Shown piece by piece: positions 9,803-18,898 of a stretch of DNA of 38,590 nt. The stretch's first letter is position 1. Each line of letters opens with the position of its first letter. A model generated the notes under the pieces. That model was not told the DNA's origin, did no database searches, and worked only from the letters and a program-made list of their open reading frames with translations. The translations under genes and the position numbers were made by a program. This DNA is from an uncultured Pseudomonadota bacterium (GTDB taxonomy: Bacteria; Pseudomonadota; Gammaproteobacteria; Steroidobacterales; Steroidobacteraceae), in NCBI GenBank assembly GCA_903890265.1, contig CAITAM010000443.1:1-38590 (forward strand). Reading direction: 5' to 3'.

Positions 9803-9885
9803 CTATGTTGCAGTGCGGCAAGCCACGCCGATTCAAGAGCTTCTTTACGGGGCCGATAACGACGTCACGGCGCAGGCCTCAACCC

Positions 9886-11475
9886 ATGCTGGAAAATCCA
9901 CTGTCCATGCACGCACCGCCTGCCTCCCATCCAGCGCATCCGGACCGGGTCCTGCTCGTCGGCCGGGACGGCTCCGTCCTTCGCGAGGAGGGCACGACCT
10001 ACGCCACGCTGACGCCGCCGGATCAGTCCCTGGTCGACGCCACGTTCCGGCGGATCGCCCAGCGCGCCATCAAGACCCGTCAGGCGATCGAGACCACGCT
10101 CGCCATCGCCGGCGGGTCGCTTCAGCTTCGTGCAAGTCCGCTGGGCCCGGATCGTGCCCTGTGCGTGCTGCGCGCGGGAGGCGCCGCCAGCGGCGACGAC
10201 GCGCCGGGCAGCTGGCTCGCTCGCCCGGCATTCGTCAGCCGGCTGCAGGAGGCTATCGATGACGCGCAGCTGCGCGAAGTCACGCTCGGGGTCGCTACCA
10301 TCGAGCTCGACGGTCTCGCCCAGGTGGCCCGGATCTTTGACAACGACGTGGCGCGCCAGGTGTTCGACGCCGCGCTCCGCCGCAGTGCCGAGTTCATCCG
10401 GGGTGACGACCCCGGTACGACGTTCGGTGGCGTCATCGGTGCGACGACCCTCGGGCTCAAGATGCCCTGCACGGACCGCCACGAGCTCCTCGCGGCCGTG
10501 AGCCGGGTCCTCACCGCGCTGAGTGAACCGGTCCAGATCGGCGATGCGCAGTTCCAGCTGTCGCCCTACGCCGGTATCGCCGAGCTCGGGCGCGACGGGC
10601 GGGTCTCAAGCTCGCTGCTGGCCCAGGCACGGCATGCCGCGGCCGAGGCGCTGGCCACCGCCTCGCGCACGCCGTTGTTCGCGAGCAGCGCGGCACCAAA
10701 ATCGCGCGCGCCGACGTCGGATGTCGCGCGTGAGCTGCAGACCGCCATACGCGATGGCAGCATCCGGCTGCGCTACCTGCCCCGCCATGACCTCGAGTCC
10801 GGGCGGCGGGTCGCCTGGGTCGGCTACCTGCGCTGGCAGCATCCGCTGCGCGGCGAGATATCGGCCACCGAGTGCCTGAGTATCGCCGAGGCGACGGGCC
10901 TGTCGAAGGCGCTGTCGAAGGCGCTGCTCGCCTCCGTGGCGCGCGACTGCACCGCGTTGCTGGCCGATGAACCCGACGACGTGCGCCTTTCCCTCGGCGC
11001 GCTGCGCCATCACGTGCTGGACGAGGCCTTCGTCGAGGACATTGCCGACCTGACCGCGAGCCCCCGACTGCCGGCGACACGCCTTGAACTGCGGATTTCC
11101 GAACGGACGTTTGTTGCGACCGACACCGGGACGCTGCGGACCTTTGCGGATGCCGGCATCCAGCTCATCGTCGACGAGGTGGGCCGCGCGCTGCTGCCCC
11201 TCGACCGGCTCGCGCGCGCACCGCTCTTCGGCATGCAGCTGGACCGCGCGTGGGCCGTGGCGGCGAGCAGCGACGCCGTCGCTCGCCGGGTCAGCGAAGC
11301 CGCCATCGGTGTCGCGCGCGCCCTCGGCCTGATCGCGATCGCCAGCGGCATCGACGACGAGGCGCAGCGCGCCACCCTGCTGGCGCTGGGCTGCCAGCAC
11401 GGCATCGGCGACCTGTACGCCGGCACCGCCGCGGAGCCGCGCATCGCCGCGCAAGGCGTGAACCGGTCGATCTAG
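9886..11475 (+). CDS. Catalytically degenerate GGDEF-EAL protein (probable c-di-GMP-related receptor or scaffold)
   Basis: 529 residues from ATG 9886; an alternative ATG at 9907 has a better ribosome site (GGAAAA). It is cytoplasmic with no membrane segment. After an N-terminal region of about 120 residues comes a diguanylate-cyclase-like fold whose signature is lost (TTFGGVIGATTLGLK instead of GGDEF). Then comes an EAL-like domain beginning ELQTAIRDGSIRLRYLPRHD. There the EAL tripeptide region reads VAWVGYLRWQHPLRGEI, so the catalytic Glu is absent although RWQHP is kept. The DDFGTG metal loop is VDEVGRALLPLDRL. It should therefore neither make nor cleave c-di-GMP. Known degenerate relatives act as c-di-GMP or protein binders. 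It lies 216 bases before the hybrid kinase gene on the same strand, suggesting a shared signalling context. Confidence 0.8.
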   Translation: MLENPLSMHAPPASHPAHPDRVLLVGRDGSVLREEGTTYATLTPPDQSLVDATFRRIAQRAIKTRQAIETTLAIAGGSLQLRASPLGPDRALCVLRAGGAASGDDAPGSWLARPAFVSRLQEAIDDAQLREVTLGVATIELDGLAQVARIFDNDVARQVFDAALRRSAEFIRGDDPGTTFGGVIGATTLGLKMPCTDRHELLAAVSRVLTALSEPVQIGDAQFQLSPYAGIAELGRDGRVSSSLLAQARHAAAEALATASRTPLFASSAAPKSRAPTSDVARELQTAIRDGSIRLRYLPRHDLESGRRVAWVGYLRWQHPLRGEISATECLSIAEATGLSKALSKALLASVARDCTALLADEPDDVRLSLGALRHHVLDEAFVEDIADLTASPRLPATRLELRISERTFVATDTGTLRTFADAGIQLIVDEVGRALLPLDRLARAPLFGMQLDRAWAVAASSDAVARRVSEAAIGVARALGLIAIASGIDDEAQRATLLALGCQHGIGDLYAGTAAEPRIAAQGVNRSI

Positions 11476-11691
11476 TACCGGACCCGTTCCACCCAGCAAT
11501 TTCCGGCGCGCATCGTGACGTGGTCGGCAGGCCGCGCAGCCGTGCGCGGCTAGACTCGGTCGAGGGTCTACGGCCGGCGCCTGCTCCAGCGGTCATGAAG
11601 CGGCGGCCGGCGTGCCCGTCTGCCTGCCGGCGACCCGCGGAGACCCCGGGTTGCGCATGACGGGCAGGCTTCGCGCCCAGTCGGACTCAGC
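11476..11691 (+). other. 216-base gap before the hybrid kinase gene
   Basis: This stretch carries no gene I can support. It contains GCTAGACTC at 11549-11557, whose TAGACT could be a -10 box, but there is no recognisable -35 17 bases upstream. The same 9-mer occurs twice before nudC. No terminator with a T run is visible after the upstream gene. Confidence 0.4.
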
Positions 11692-14600
11692 ATGAACTAT
11701 CGGCAACTACTCGGCAGCTTGGCAGCCAGGCGCGCGCGACTGCAGCGCAGGGTGGCGGCTTGCCTCGCAGCGGCCGCCCTCGTGGCCGCGTGGCCGGCGC
11801 TGTCCGCGGAACCCGGTGCCGATGCCCGACCCATACCGTTCGAGCACCTGACCGCAGCCGATGGACTGCCGCAGGGGACCGTGCACTCGACGATCGAGGA
11901 CTCCCAGGGGTTCATCTGGATCGGTACCGAGGACGGCCTCGTCCGCTTCGACGGCAGGGAAGTCTATCGTTACGCCCACTCGCCGCGGGACCGGGCCGGC
12001 TTGCCGGGCAGTTTCGTGCAGAAGATCGTCGAGGACGCGAAGCACGACCTCTGGATCGCGTTACCGGGCGCCGGCGTCGCGCACTGGAGTCGCGCCACCG
12101 ACACGTTCCGTGTCTACGGCCACGCGAGGAGCTCATCACCCGGGCTGTCCAGCGACAGCGTCAGCGCCATCGCGTTCGACCCGCAGGGCCGGCTGTGGAT
12201 CGGTACCAAGGACACCGGCATCGACGTCCTCGATCCGGCAACCGAAAAAGTCACGCACCTCGGCCACGACTCGAACGTGCTCGATTCCCTGCGCAGCGAT
12301 CACGTCACGGCCCTGTTGTGGGACGCCACCAACACGCTCTGGGTGGGCACCGAGACCGGGCTCGACCGGCTGAAGCAGGGCGGCAGGGGCTTCGTCCACG
12401 CCGATCCGCTGCGCGGCGCCGCCGACACCGAAGTCCGCCAGATCGTCCGCGACCGCTCGGGCAGCATCTGGGTGGCGACCGACGGCGCCGGCCTCGTCCG
12501 GCTCGATGCCGCGGGCAATCTCGAACGCGCCTACCGTCACTCCGCCGGTGATCCGGCGTCACTGGCCAGTGATGTCGTGCGCACCGTGCTCGAGGACAGC
12601 GAAGGCCATATCTGGATTGGTACGGCCGACGGACTCGATCTCCTCGACCGGCGTTCCAACCGCTTCGCCCACTACCGGCACGACGCCGGGGACCCCGCCT
12701 CGCTGCGGGACTCCGACATCCTCTCGCTGTACGAGGGCACCGGCGGGCTCATGTGGGTGGGTACGCGCAGTGGCGGTGTCAGCCGGTGGAACCGGCACGG
12801 CTGGGAGCTCGGCGCTCAGCGCCCGGAGTGGCTGGCCGGTGGCGGCGTCACGGCCTTTGCCGACGGGCCCGGGCGCTCGCTCTGGGTCGCGTCACTCGGC
12901 CGCGGGCTCGCGAGGCTCGATCCCGAGACCGGTGCGTGGACGAATATCGACACGGTGGTCGGCCGGCGCGATGCGCTGGGCGAGCGCAACGTCATGGCGG
13001 TGCATCTCGACCGCCACGGCGCGCTGTGGATCGGCACCATGAAAAACGGCCTGAAGACCCTCTCCGCCGACGGCCACCTCAGCAGTTTTCCGGTTCGTCC
13101 CGGTGACCCCTACGCGACGAGCGCGGCGGGGATTCAGACGATCTACGAGGCAGGCGACGGCCGGCTCTGGGTGGGCCTGCACGGCGGCGGCGTCAATATC
13201 GTCGACCCCGAGTCCGGGCGCGTCGTCCAGCTGCCGTTTGCGAAGGACGAGCCTGGCGCGATCAGCGCGCCGGACGTCACCGCCATCGCCCAGGACCAGA
13301 CCGGCAACTTCTGGGTCGGCACGGAGTCCGGTGGCCTGAACCTCGTCGACCGGAACGGTCGCGTGCAGCGCGTGTTCCGCCACGACCCGGATGACCCGAC
13401 CAGCCTGTCGTCGAATACGATCTACGCGCTCATGGTGGACTCCGAGGGGCGGGTGTGGGTGACGCCGGAGAGCGGCGGCCTGCAGCAGATTGCCGGCACC
13501 AGTAACGCGCCGAACACCATCCGCTTCATGAGCATTGCCACGGGCGGCACGCTCGGCAGCGACCAGATCTACGGCATCCTCGAAGACACCACCGGGCGAC
13601 TGTGGCTGAGCGGCAACGCGGGGCTGACGCGTTACGACCCGCGCGACCGCTCGGTGAAGTCCTTCCATGTCGAGCAGGGTGCGCAGGGCGAGGAGTTCAA
13701 CTACAACGCCTACCACCAGCTGCGCGATGGGCGCCTCTGCTTCGGCGGCCCGGGTGGCTTCAACGTGTTCGACCCAACCAAGCTGACGGAGCATGCGGAG
13801 CCGCCGCGGGTCGCGCTGACCTCGATTGCCGTCATGGGCCGCCCTATCGAGCACAAGCTTCCCTACTGGGAAATCGATCATGTCGATCTGAGTGCCGACG
13901 CGAGCATCGTCTCGCTCGATTTCGCGGCGCTGGACTTCACGTCGATCAAGCGCAACCAGCTTTCCTACCGGATGGCTGGCCTGACCGACACCTGGATCGA
14001 CCTTGGCACACAGACCCGCATAACGCTGACAAACCTCGAGCCCGGCGACCACGTCCTCGAGGTGCGCGGGGCAAGCCGCAATTCCGGCTGGTCCAAATCG
14101 CCGCTCCGGCTGCAGATCCATCGCGAGCCGCCGTTCTGGCGTTCGCCGCTGGCCTACGCCTCCTATGCCCTGCTCTCGCTGGCACTGATCGCGTGGCTCC
14201 TGCAACTGCAGCGCAACCGCACCCGCGCCACGCTGCAGGCGCAGGCGCGCCTCGAGGCCGAGGTCGCTGCCCGGACCCGTGACCTGCAGGAAACCAACCG
14301 CGAACTGCAGCTGGCCGCGCAGGCCCGAAGCAGCATCCTTGCCCGCATGAGCCATGAGCTTCGGACACCGATGAACGGCGTCGTCGGCATGACGGAACTG
14401 CTGCTGCGGACCCCGCAGAGCACCACGCAGGAGCGCTTGACGCGCACCATCCGTTCGTCGGCGGATCTGCTGCTGCACATCCTGAATGACCTTCTCGATT
14501 TGTCGAAGGCGCAGGCGGACAAGATCAAGCTCGAGTCGCTGCCGCTCGACATCGGCCTCATCCTCGAAGAGTCGGCGGCACTTTTCACCGGTGCGGCACG

Positions 14601-16242
14601 CGAGAAGAACGTCGATCTCGTCGTCTGCCCGCCACTCGTCCCGGCCCGCACGCTGATCGGCGATCCGCTGCGCATTCGCCAGATCCTCCTCAACCTGATC
14701 GGCAACGCCGTGAAGTTCACCGATTACGGTGAGGTGGTCGCCTGCGCCGATATCGAGCAGGTCAACGACGACCGGGCCCAGCTCGTGCTTACCGTCACCG
14801 ATACCGGCATCGGCATGGACCCGGACGCGATCGAGCGGGTCTTCGAGCCGTTCGCGCAGGCCGATGAGTCAACGACCCGCCGCTTCGGCGGCACGGGCCT
14901 CGGGCTTGCGATCTGCCGCGAGCTGTCGCGCCTGATGGACGGCACCATCACGGTCGAGAGCACCCCGGGGCGCGGCTCCAAGTTCATCGTCAAGCTGCAG
15001 CTGGCGTCGGCAGGCATCGAGGTCGGCAGCCTGGCGAATGCGCCGCTGCGGGGGTCGGTCGTCATTCTGTCGCACAGCCCATCGCTCGCCGACGCGCTGG
15101 CCCGCCAAATCAGCAACTTCGGCCTGCGCCGCATGAGCCCGTCGGGCGGCCTCGGCGACCCGTTCGTCGGCGCAGGCGCCCTGATCGTCGATGCATCGAC
15201 GCACGCGCCGGATCTGCGCAAGTTCGTCGCTGAATCGGATCCGCGACTGTCGAGTCTGGTCGTGATCGCGACCGCCGCCGAGGCTGCCGCGCTCGGGCTG
15301 TCGGCGCGCCTGTCGCCGGCGCAGATCGTCGCTCGTCCGGTGCCGCGCGACGCACTCTACAGCGCGATCTACTATGCCACCCACGGTACGCATGACGCGC
15401 TGGCGGGCGATGCCTCGTCGACCAGCACGCGCCTGCCGATGATGCGCGGGCACGTCCTCGTCGTCGAAGACGACGCGGTCAACGCGGAAGTTGCGCTGGG
15501 CTACCTTGAGGCTCTCGGCTGTTCCTCGGTGTGGGTGCAGTCGGGCGCGCTTGCCGTCGAGCGCTTCACGACGGACAGCTACGACCTCGTGCTGATGGAT
15601 CTCAACATGCCGGACATGGACGGGTTCGAGACCGCGCGGCGCCTGCGCGCACTCGGCGAGTCGCGCCGGCGCATCCCCATCGTGGCACTGACGGCGCACG
15701 ATCGCGCCCGATTCGGCGACGCCTGCACGCAGGCCGGCATGGACGACATCCTGACCAAGCCGTACACCTTCGACGGCTGTGCGTCCATGCTGCGCCGCTG
15801 GCTCGGTCCGACCGGCGACCAGGTCGATGCGACCGGCGAGCGGCCGGCGCCTTTCGTGCTCGGCGCGGCGGACTACGACAGTCTCGATGTCGTCGACCCC
15901 GCGGTCGCGGACCAGCTGCACGCGGTCGTCGCCAAGGGCGCCGCCAGCCTCTACGCACGCCTGACGGACCTGTTCTGTTCGATCTCGCCCGCCGAGCTTG
16001 AGCGACTGAACGGGGCACTCGCGTGCGGCGACCTCGCCACCGCCGGTGCGATCTGCCACCGGCTTCGTGCAAGCTCCGGAAATCTCGGCGCGCTCGCGTT
16101 CTCGCGCGCGGTGGGTGAACTCGAGGAGCGCTGTGACGCCGGGGACCTCGAGGGAGCACTCGCCATCAACACGCTGGTGACCCGTGCGCATCCGCACCTC
16201 CTCGCGGCGATCCGCGCGAATCTGCTGCGGGCGAGCGCCTGA
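11692..16242 (+). CDS. Hybrid sensor histidine kinase: periplasmic two-component propeller, HisKA, HATPase, degenerate receiver, receiver, Hpt
   Basis: 1516 residues. An N-terminal signal peptide ends near residue 39. A large periplasmic sensor follows, made of repeated two-component-regulator propeller blades (about 50-690; recurring GRLWIGT, TLWVGTETGLDRL and HIWIGTADGLDLL). A Y_Y_Y-type domain (about 700-800; FAALDFTSIKRNQLSYRMAG) precedes one membrane segment (about 820-841, YASYALLSLALIAWLLQL). The HisKA domain has the phospho-acceptor His888 in ILARMSHELRTPMNG. The HATPase has N, G1 and G2 boxes (NLIGNAVKFTD, DTGIGM, GGTGLGLAI). A receiver-like segment (about 1120-1230) lacks the acidic pocket. 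The true receiver has Asp1303 in LVLMDLNMPDMDG, and a C-terminal Hpt has His1456 in ICHRLRASSGNLG. Such sensors in Bacteroidetes and some gammaproteobacteria often sense polysaccharide breakdown products, but no carbohydrate gene is near. The output partner is unknown. Confidence 0.92.
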   Translation: MNYRQLLGSLAARRARLQRRVAACLAAAALVAAWPALSAEPGADARPIPFEHLTAADGLPQGTVHSTIEDSQGFIWIGTEDGLVRFDGREVYRYAHSPRDRAGLPGSFVQKIVEDAKHDLWIALPGAGVAHWSRATDTFRVYGHARSSSPGLSSDSVSAIAFDPQGRLWIGTKDTGIDVLDPATEKVTHLGHDSNVLDSLRSDHVTALLWDATNTLWVGTETGLDRLKQGGRGFVHADPLRGAADTEVRQIVRDRSGSIWVATDGAGLVRLDAAGNLERAYRHSAGDPASLASDVVRTVLEDSEGHIWIGTADGLDLLDRRSNRFAHYRHDAGDPASLRDSDILSLYEGTGGLMWVGTRSGGVSRWNRHGWELGAQRPEWLAGGGVTAFADGPGRSLWVASLGRGLARLDPETGAWTNIDTVVGRRDALGERNVMAVHLDRHGALWIGTMKNGLKTLSADGHLSSFPVRPGDPYATSAAGIQTIYEAGDGRLWVGLHGGGVNIVDPESGRVVQLPFAKDEPGAISAPDVTAIAQDQTGNFWVGTESGGLNLVDRNGRVQRVFRHDPDDPTSLSSNTIYALMVDSEGRVWVTPESGGLQQIAGTSNAPNTIRFMSIATGGTLGSDQIYGILEDTTGRLWLSGNAGLTRYDPRDRSVKSFHVEQGAQGEEFNYNAYHQLRDGRLCFGGPGGFNVFDPTKLTEHAEPPRVALTSIAVMGRPIEHKLPYWEIDHVDLSADASIVSLDFAALDFTSIKRNQLSYRMAGLTDTWIDLGTQTRITLTNLEPGDHVLEVRGASRNSGWSKSPLRLQIHREPPFWRSPLAYASYALLSLALIAWLLQLQRNRTRATLQAQARLEAEVAARTRDLQETNRELQLAAQARSSILARMSHELRTPMNGVVGMTELLLRTPQSTTQERLTRTIRSSADLLLHILNDLLDLSKAQADKIKLESLPLDIGLILEESAALFTGAAREKNVDLVVCPPLVPARTLIGDPLRIRQILLNLIGNAVKFTDYGEVVACADIEQVNDDRAQLVLTVTDTGIGMDPDAIERVFEPFAQADESTTRRFGGTGLGLAICRELSRLMDGTITVESTPGRGSKFIVKLQLASAGIEVGSLANAPLRGSVVILSHSPSLADALARQISNFGLRRMSPSGGLGDPFVGAGALIVDASTHAPDLRKFVAESDPRLSSLVVIATAAEAAALGLSARLSPAQIVARPVPRDALYSAIYYATHGTHDALAGDASSTSTRLPMMRGHVLVVEDDAVNAEVALGYLEALGCSSVWVQSGALAVERFTTDSYDLVLMDLNMPDMDGFETARRLRALGESRRRIPIVALTAHDRARFGDACTQAGMDDILTKPYTFDGCASMLRRWLGPTGDQVDATGERPAPFVLGAADYDSLDVVDPAVADQLHAVVAKGAASLYARLTDLFCSISPAELERLNGALACGDLATAGAICHRLRASSGNLGALAFSRAVGELEERCDAGDLEGALAINTLVTRAHPHLLAAIRANLLRASA

Positions 16243-16329
16243 CGGCCGCGCCGAGACAGGCCCCTATCCATCGGGTAGCCTTTGCCGCTGCAGGCAGCGT
16301 GCCTGGGGCGCGAAGCGGTGAGGCAGGCC

Positions 16330-18186
16330 ATGGGCGACGGAATCAGCCGACGGGATTTCATGAACGGCGTCGCCTTTGCGGCCGCCGCCGGCGGTCTCGC
16401 CGTTCCGGGCGCGGTCCTCGCCGGTGACGAGGGCTATCCGCCGGCCCGAACCGGGCTGCGTGGCAGCCACCCGGGATCGTTCGAGGTCGCGCACAGCCTG
16501 CGGGACGGCCAGCGACCGGATTACTCGGGCGTGGTCCCTGACCAGCATTACGACGTCGTCATCGTCGGTGCGGGCCTGTCGGGTCTCGCCGCCGCCTACT
16601 ACCTGCGCCAGCATCAGCCCCGTTCGAGGGTCCTGCTGCTGGACACCAATGACGACTTCGGTGGCCACGCCAAGCGTAACGAGCTGACGGTCGACGGCCG
16701 GCTGCGAATCGGCTACGGCGGCACGCAGTCGATCGACGGACCGAAGAAGAACTATTCGCCCGTCGCACGGCGGCTGCTGGATGACCTTGGCATCCGGCTG
16801 GAGCGATTCAACACCGCCTACGACTCGTCGGTGTACGAACGGCACGGCCTGACCCGGGGCACTTTCTTCAAGGCCGAGAAATTCGGCACCGACCGACTGG
16901 TCCGGCAGACATTCGGTCGCTGGGACGACGTGTACGAGGGTCTGCCGCCGGGCCAGGAGGACCGCCTGCGGGCCTACCTCTCCGAGGTGCCGGTGAGCGA
17001 CGCGGCGCGCCGCAAGCTGGAGGAGATGTACCTGTCGGAGCGGGACGTACTCGCCGGCCACAGCCCGGAGGAATGCCAGCGCATCCTGAACTCGATGAGC
17101 TGCGCCGACTTCCTGCGCCGTTACTGGGATGCCACCGACGAGGTCATCGCCGTGCTGCAGACCCGCACCCACTCGCTGTGGGCGGTCGGCATCGATGCGG
17201 TCCCGGCCAGCATGACGCGCGGCATGCCGGGCTTTCGCGGCATCCGGGTCCCCGACGCCGAGCAGAACGACGAGCCGTACATCTACCACTTCCCCGACGG
17301 GAACGCGTCGATCGCGCGACTGCTGGTTCGCCGGCTGCTGCCGGCGTCGATTCCGGGCCACACGATGGAGGACATCGTCACGGCACGGGTCGATTACGCC
17401 GCCCTCGACAGCCCCGGCGCACCGGTCGCCATCCGGCTGAACTCAACCGCCGTCGCGGTGAAAAACACGCCCTCCGGCGTCGAGCTGACCTACGTCCACC
17501 GGGGGGTGCCGCGCAAGGTCACGGCGGGCCACGCGATCCTGGCCTGCTACCACGCGATCGTGCCTTATCTCACCGCCGGCGAGATCGACGCCGAACAGGC
17601 ACGGGCGATGCACGACAACGTGCGGGCACCGCTCGTCTACGTCACGCTCGGTGTCCGCAACTGGCGTGCCTTCAAGAATCTGGGCGTCGCCTACATCGCC
17701 AATCCCGGCGGCAAGTACGAGGTGTATCTCGACTACCCCGTCAGCCTCGGCGCGTACCAGTTCTCGCGCGGTCCGGACGAGCCGACCTGCCTGCACCTCG
17801 AGCACACGCCGTGCCTGCCCAACAGCGGGCTCGACATGCGCGGCCAGTACCGGGCGGGGCGGGCGTGGCTGTACGCGGCTTCCTTCGAGGAGATGGAAGC
17901 CGATATCCGCGACGAGCTGACGCGGATGCTGGGCGCGGGCGGATTCGACTTCGATCGCGACGTGGCCGGCATCACGATCAATCGCTGGCCGCACGGCTAC
18001 GCCTATTCGCCCACGCCGCTCTACGACCCGACTCCCGTCCAGGAAGCGCGCGCGGAACGGGCCCGGCGCCGCATCGGACGAATCTCCATGGCCGGCTCGG
18101 ACTCGGCGTGGCAGGCCTACACGAACGCGGCGATCGACGAGGCGCACCGCGCCGTGCTCGAAGTCACGGGCCGGGCGCGCGTCTGA
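16330..18186 (+). CDS. Tat-exported FAD-dependent oxidoreductase, spermidine dehydrogenase (SpdH)-like
   Basis: 618 residues from ATG 16330, chosen because GAGG lies 6 bases upstream; an in-frame TTG at 16282 would only bury the signal. The N-terminus ISRRDFMNGVAFAAAAGG is a twin-arginine signal ending near VLAGD. The dinucleotide-binding motif VVIVGAGLSGLAAAYYL (from about residue 76) is followed by LLLDTNDDFGGHAKRNE, typical of flavin amine oxidases. The preceding GSHPGSFEVAHSLRDG and the overall length match the Pseudomonas SpdH family as I remember it. SpdH oxidises spermidine in the periplasm. The substrate here is inferred only, and related periplasmic amine or terpenoid oxidoreductases are alternatives. 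The gene stands alone and ends 3 bases from the convergent secreted-protein gene. Confidence 0.78.
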   Translation: MGDGISRRDFMNGVAFAAAAGGLAVPGAVLAGDEGYPPARTGLRGSHPGSFEVAHSLRDGQRPDYSGVVPDQHYDVVIVGAGLSGLAAAYYLRQHQPRSRVLLLDTNDDFGGHAKRNELTVDGRLRIGYGGTQSIDGPKKNYSPVARRLLDDLGIRLERFNTAYDSSVYERHGLTRGTFFKAEKFGTDRLVRQTFGRWDDVYEGLPPGQEDRLRAYLSEVPVSDAARRKLEEMYLSERDVLAGHSPEECQRILNSMSCADFLRRYWDATDEVIAVLQTRTHSLWAVGIDAVPASMTRGMPGFRGIRVPDAEQNDEPYIYHFPDGNASIARLLVRRLLPASIPGHTMEDIVTARVDYAALDSPGAPVAIRLNSTAVAVKNTPSGVELTYVHRGVPRKVTAGHAILACYHAIVPYLTAGEIDAEQARAMHDNVRAPLVYVTLGVRNWRAFKNLGVAYIANPGGKYEVYLDYPVSLGAYQFSRGPDEPTCLHLEHTPCLPNSGLDMRGQYRAGRAWLYAASFEEMEADIRDELTRMLGAGGFDFDRDVAGITINRWPHGYAYSPTPLYDPTPVQEARAERARRRIGRISMAGSDSAWQAYTNAAIDEAHRAVLEVTGRARV

Positions 18187-18189
18187 CCG

Positions 18190-18804
18190 TCAGCCGGCCC
18201 CGTTGAAGGCCAGCTGGCTGAAGGACCGTGACTCCGGGTCGTAGAGCACGCCCCAGAAGCTCGTGCCACCGTCGCAGGCGATGACGGGGGTCTGCTTCCA
18301 GTCGATGGCATCCGGCCCGGACGACGGGGGCTCGGGGAAACCGTTCACGTAGATGAGCCGCCGGCCGCCGCGGATCACGCCGGCGTACTGCCGGTAGTAC
18401 TTCAGTGCGTCGTCGAGCGCTGCCGAGGGGCTGCAGCAGGCCGCCGCGCGCTGGCCCTTGAGGTGCTTGAGGTCGGCCTCGAGGCGGCGCAGGTCACGGG
18501 CGCTCGGGACCCACGAACCGGTAATGCGCGGCACCGCCCGGGAGCACTGCTGGACGACCGCCGCCGCCTGGGCCTCGGGCAGCAGCACCGCGTGGACCGG
18601 CGGCGGCGGCGCGTGGGCGGCCAGGGCCGCCGGTGCCGTGGCAAGCGCCGACAGAATGGCAGCGCCGCAAAAAAAAGGCGCCGCTGGCCCGGGGGTACAG
18701 GCAGCGCGGCGCCGAGAGCGACCTTCAGGGGGAATGAAGATACAAGTGCTTCGAAGCAAGAGGCGTGCCAAGTCTGGGAAGGAAATAAAACCACCTAGAT
18801 TCAT
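18190..18804 (-). CDS. Conserved-looking small secreted protein of unknown function (start uncertain)
   Basis: The coding part is convincing from about residue 45 on. It has a hydrophobic signal-like stretch GAAILSALATAPAALAAHA, then a mature domain with QQCSRAVPRITGSWVPSARDL, LEADLKHLKGQRAAACC, a YYRQYAGVIRGGRRLIYVNG core and a C-terminal VIACDGGTSFWGVLYDPES ending in FNGAG. I faintly recall similar hypothetical proteins in Xanthomonadaceae with a CSR...W.PS..DI..LE pattern, but can name no function. The start is a problem. The ATG at 18804 has no ribosome site, the in-frame TTG near 18760 is no better, and there is no in-frame ATG, GTG or TTG just before the signal peptide. A GC-rich hairpin plus eight T lies inside the 5' part of this frame. 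Four cysteines in the mature part could form disulfides. It is convergent with the SpdH-like gene. Confidence 0.6.
   Translation of the reverse strand: MNLGGFISFPDLARLLLRSTCIFIPPEGRSRRRAACTPGPAAPFFCGAAILSALATAPAALAAHAPPPPVHAVLLPEAQAAAVVQQCSRAVPRITGSWVPSARDLRRLEADLKHLKGQRAAACCSPSAALDDALKYYRQYAGVIRGGRRLIYVNGFPEPPSSGPDAIDWKQTPVIACDGGTSFWGVLYDPESRSFSQLAFNGAG
18669..18713 (-). terminator. Terminator-like GC hairpin followed by T8
   Basis: On the minus strand GGCGCCGC (18713-18706) can pair with GCGGCGCC (18684-18677) across a 21-base loop that may pair further. It is followed at once by eight T (18676-18669). This is a textbook intrinsic terminator shape. It lies about 190 bases after the stop of the YheT-type hydrolase gene and inside the open 5' part of the small secreted protein frame. 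It may end the upstream transcript or act as an attenuator for the secreted protein. Confidence 0.65.
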
Positions 18805-18898
18805 AAAGTTAGGCCCGAACGCGATCCTATCCCAGCACTGCCCGATGTGCCCATCGGCGTCACTTTGTGACGCGTCGGGGCAGCGCCGGGTGAGCCGC

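Noticed and set aside
9502..9885. Extended N-terminus of the GGDEF/EAL-like protein running over the divergent region and gltB start
   Set aside because: It would overlap the gltB 5' end on the other strand and lacks domain similarity; ATG 9886 or 9907 is preferred.
9688..9885. Sigma-54 promoter for gltB (TGGCTTGCCGCACTGCA on the minus strand)
   Set aside because: The GG to GC distance is one base too long for the -24/-12 consensus.
12892..14478. A 528-codon minus-strand frame inside the hybrid kinase gene
   Set aside because: Antisense to propeller and HisKA coding sequence with intact motifs; no start context or domain. The same holds for the antisense frame at 14869-16197.
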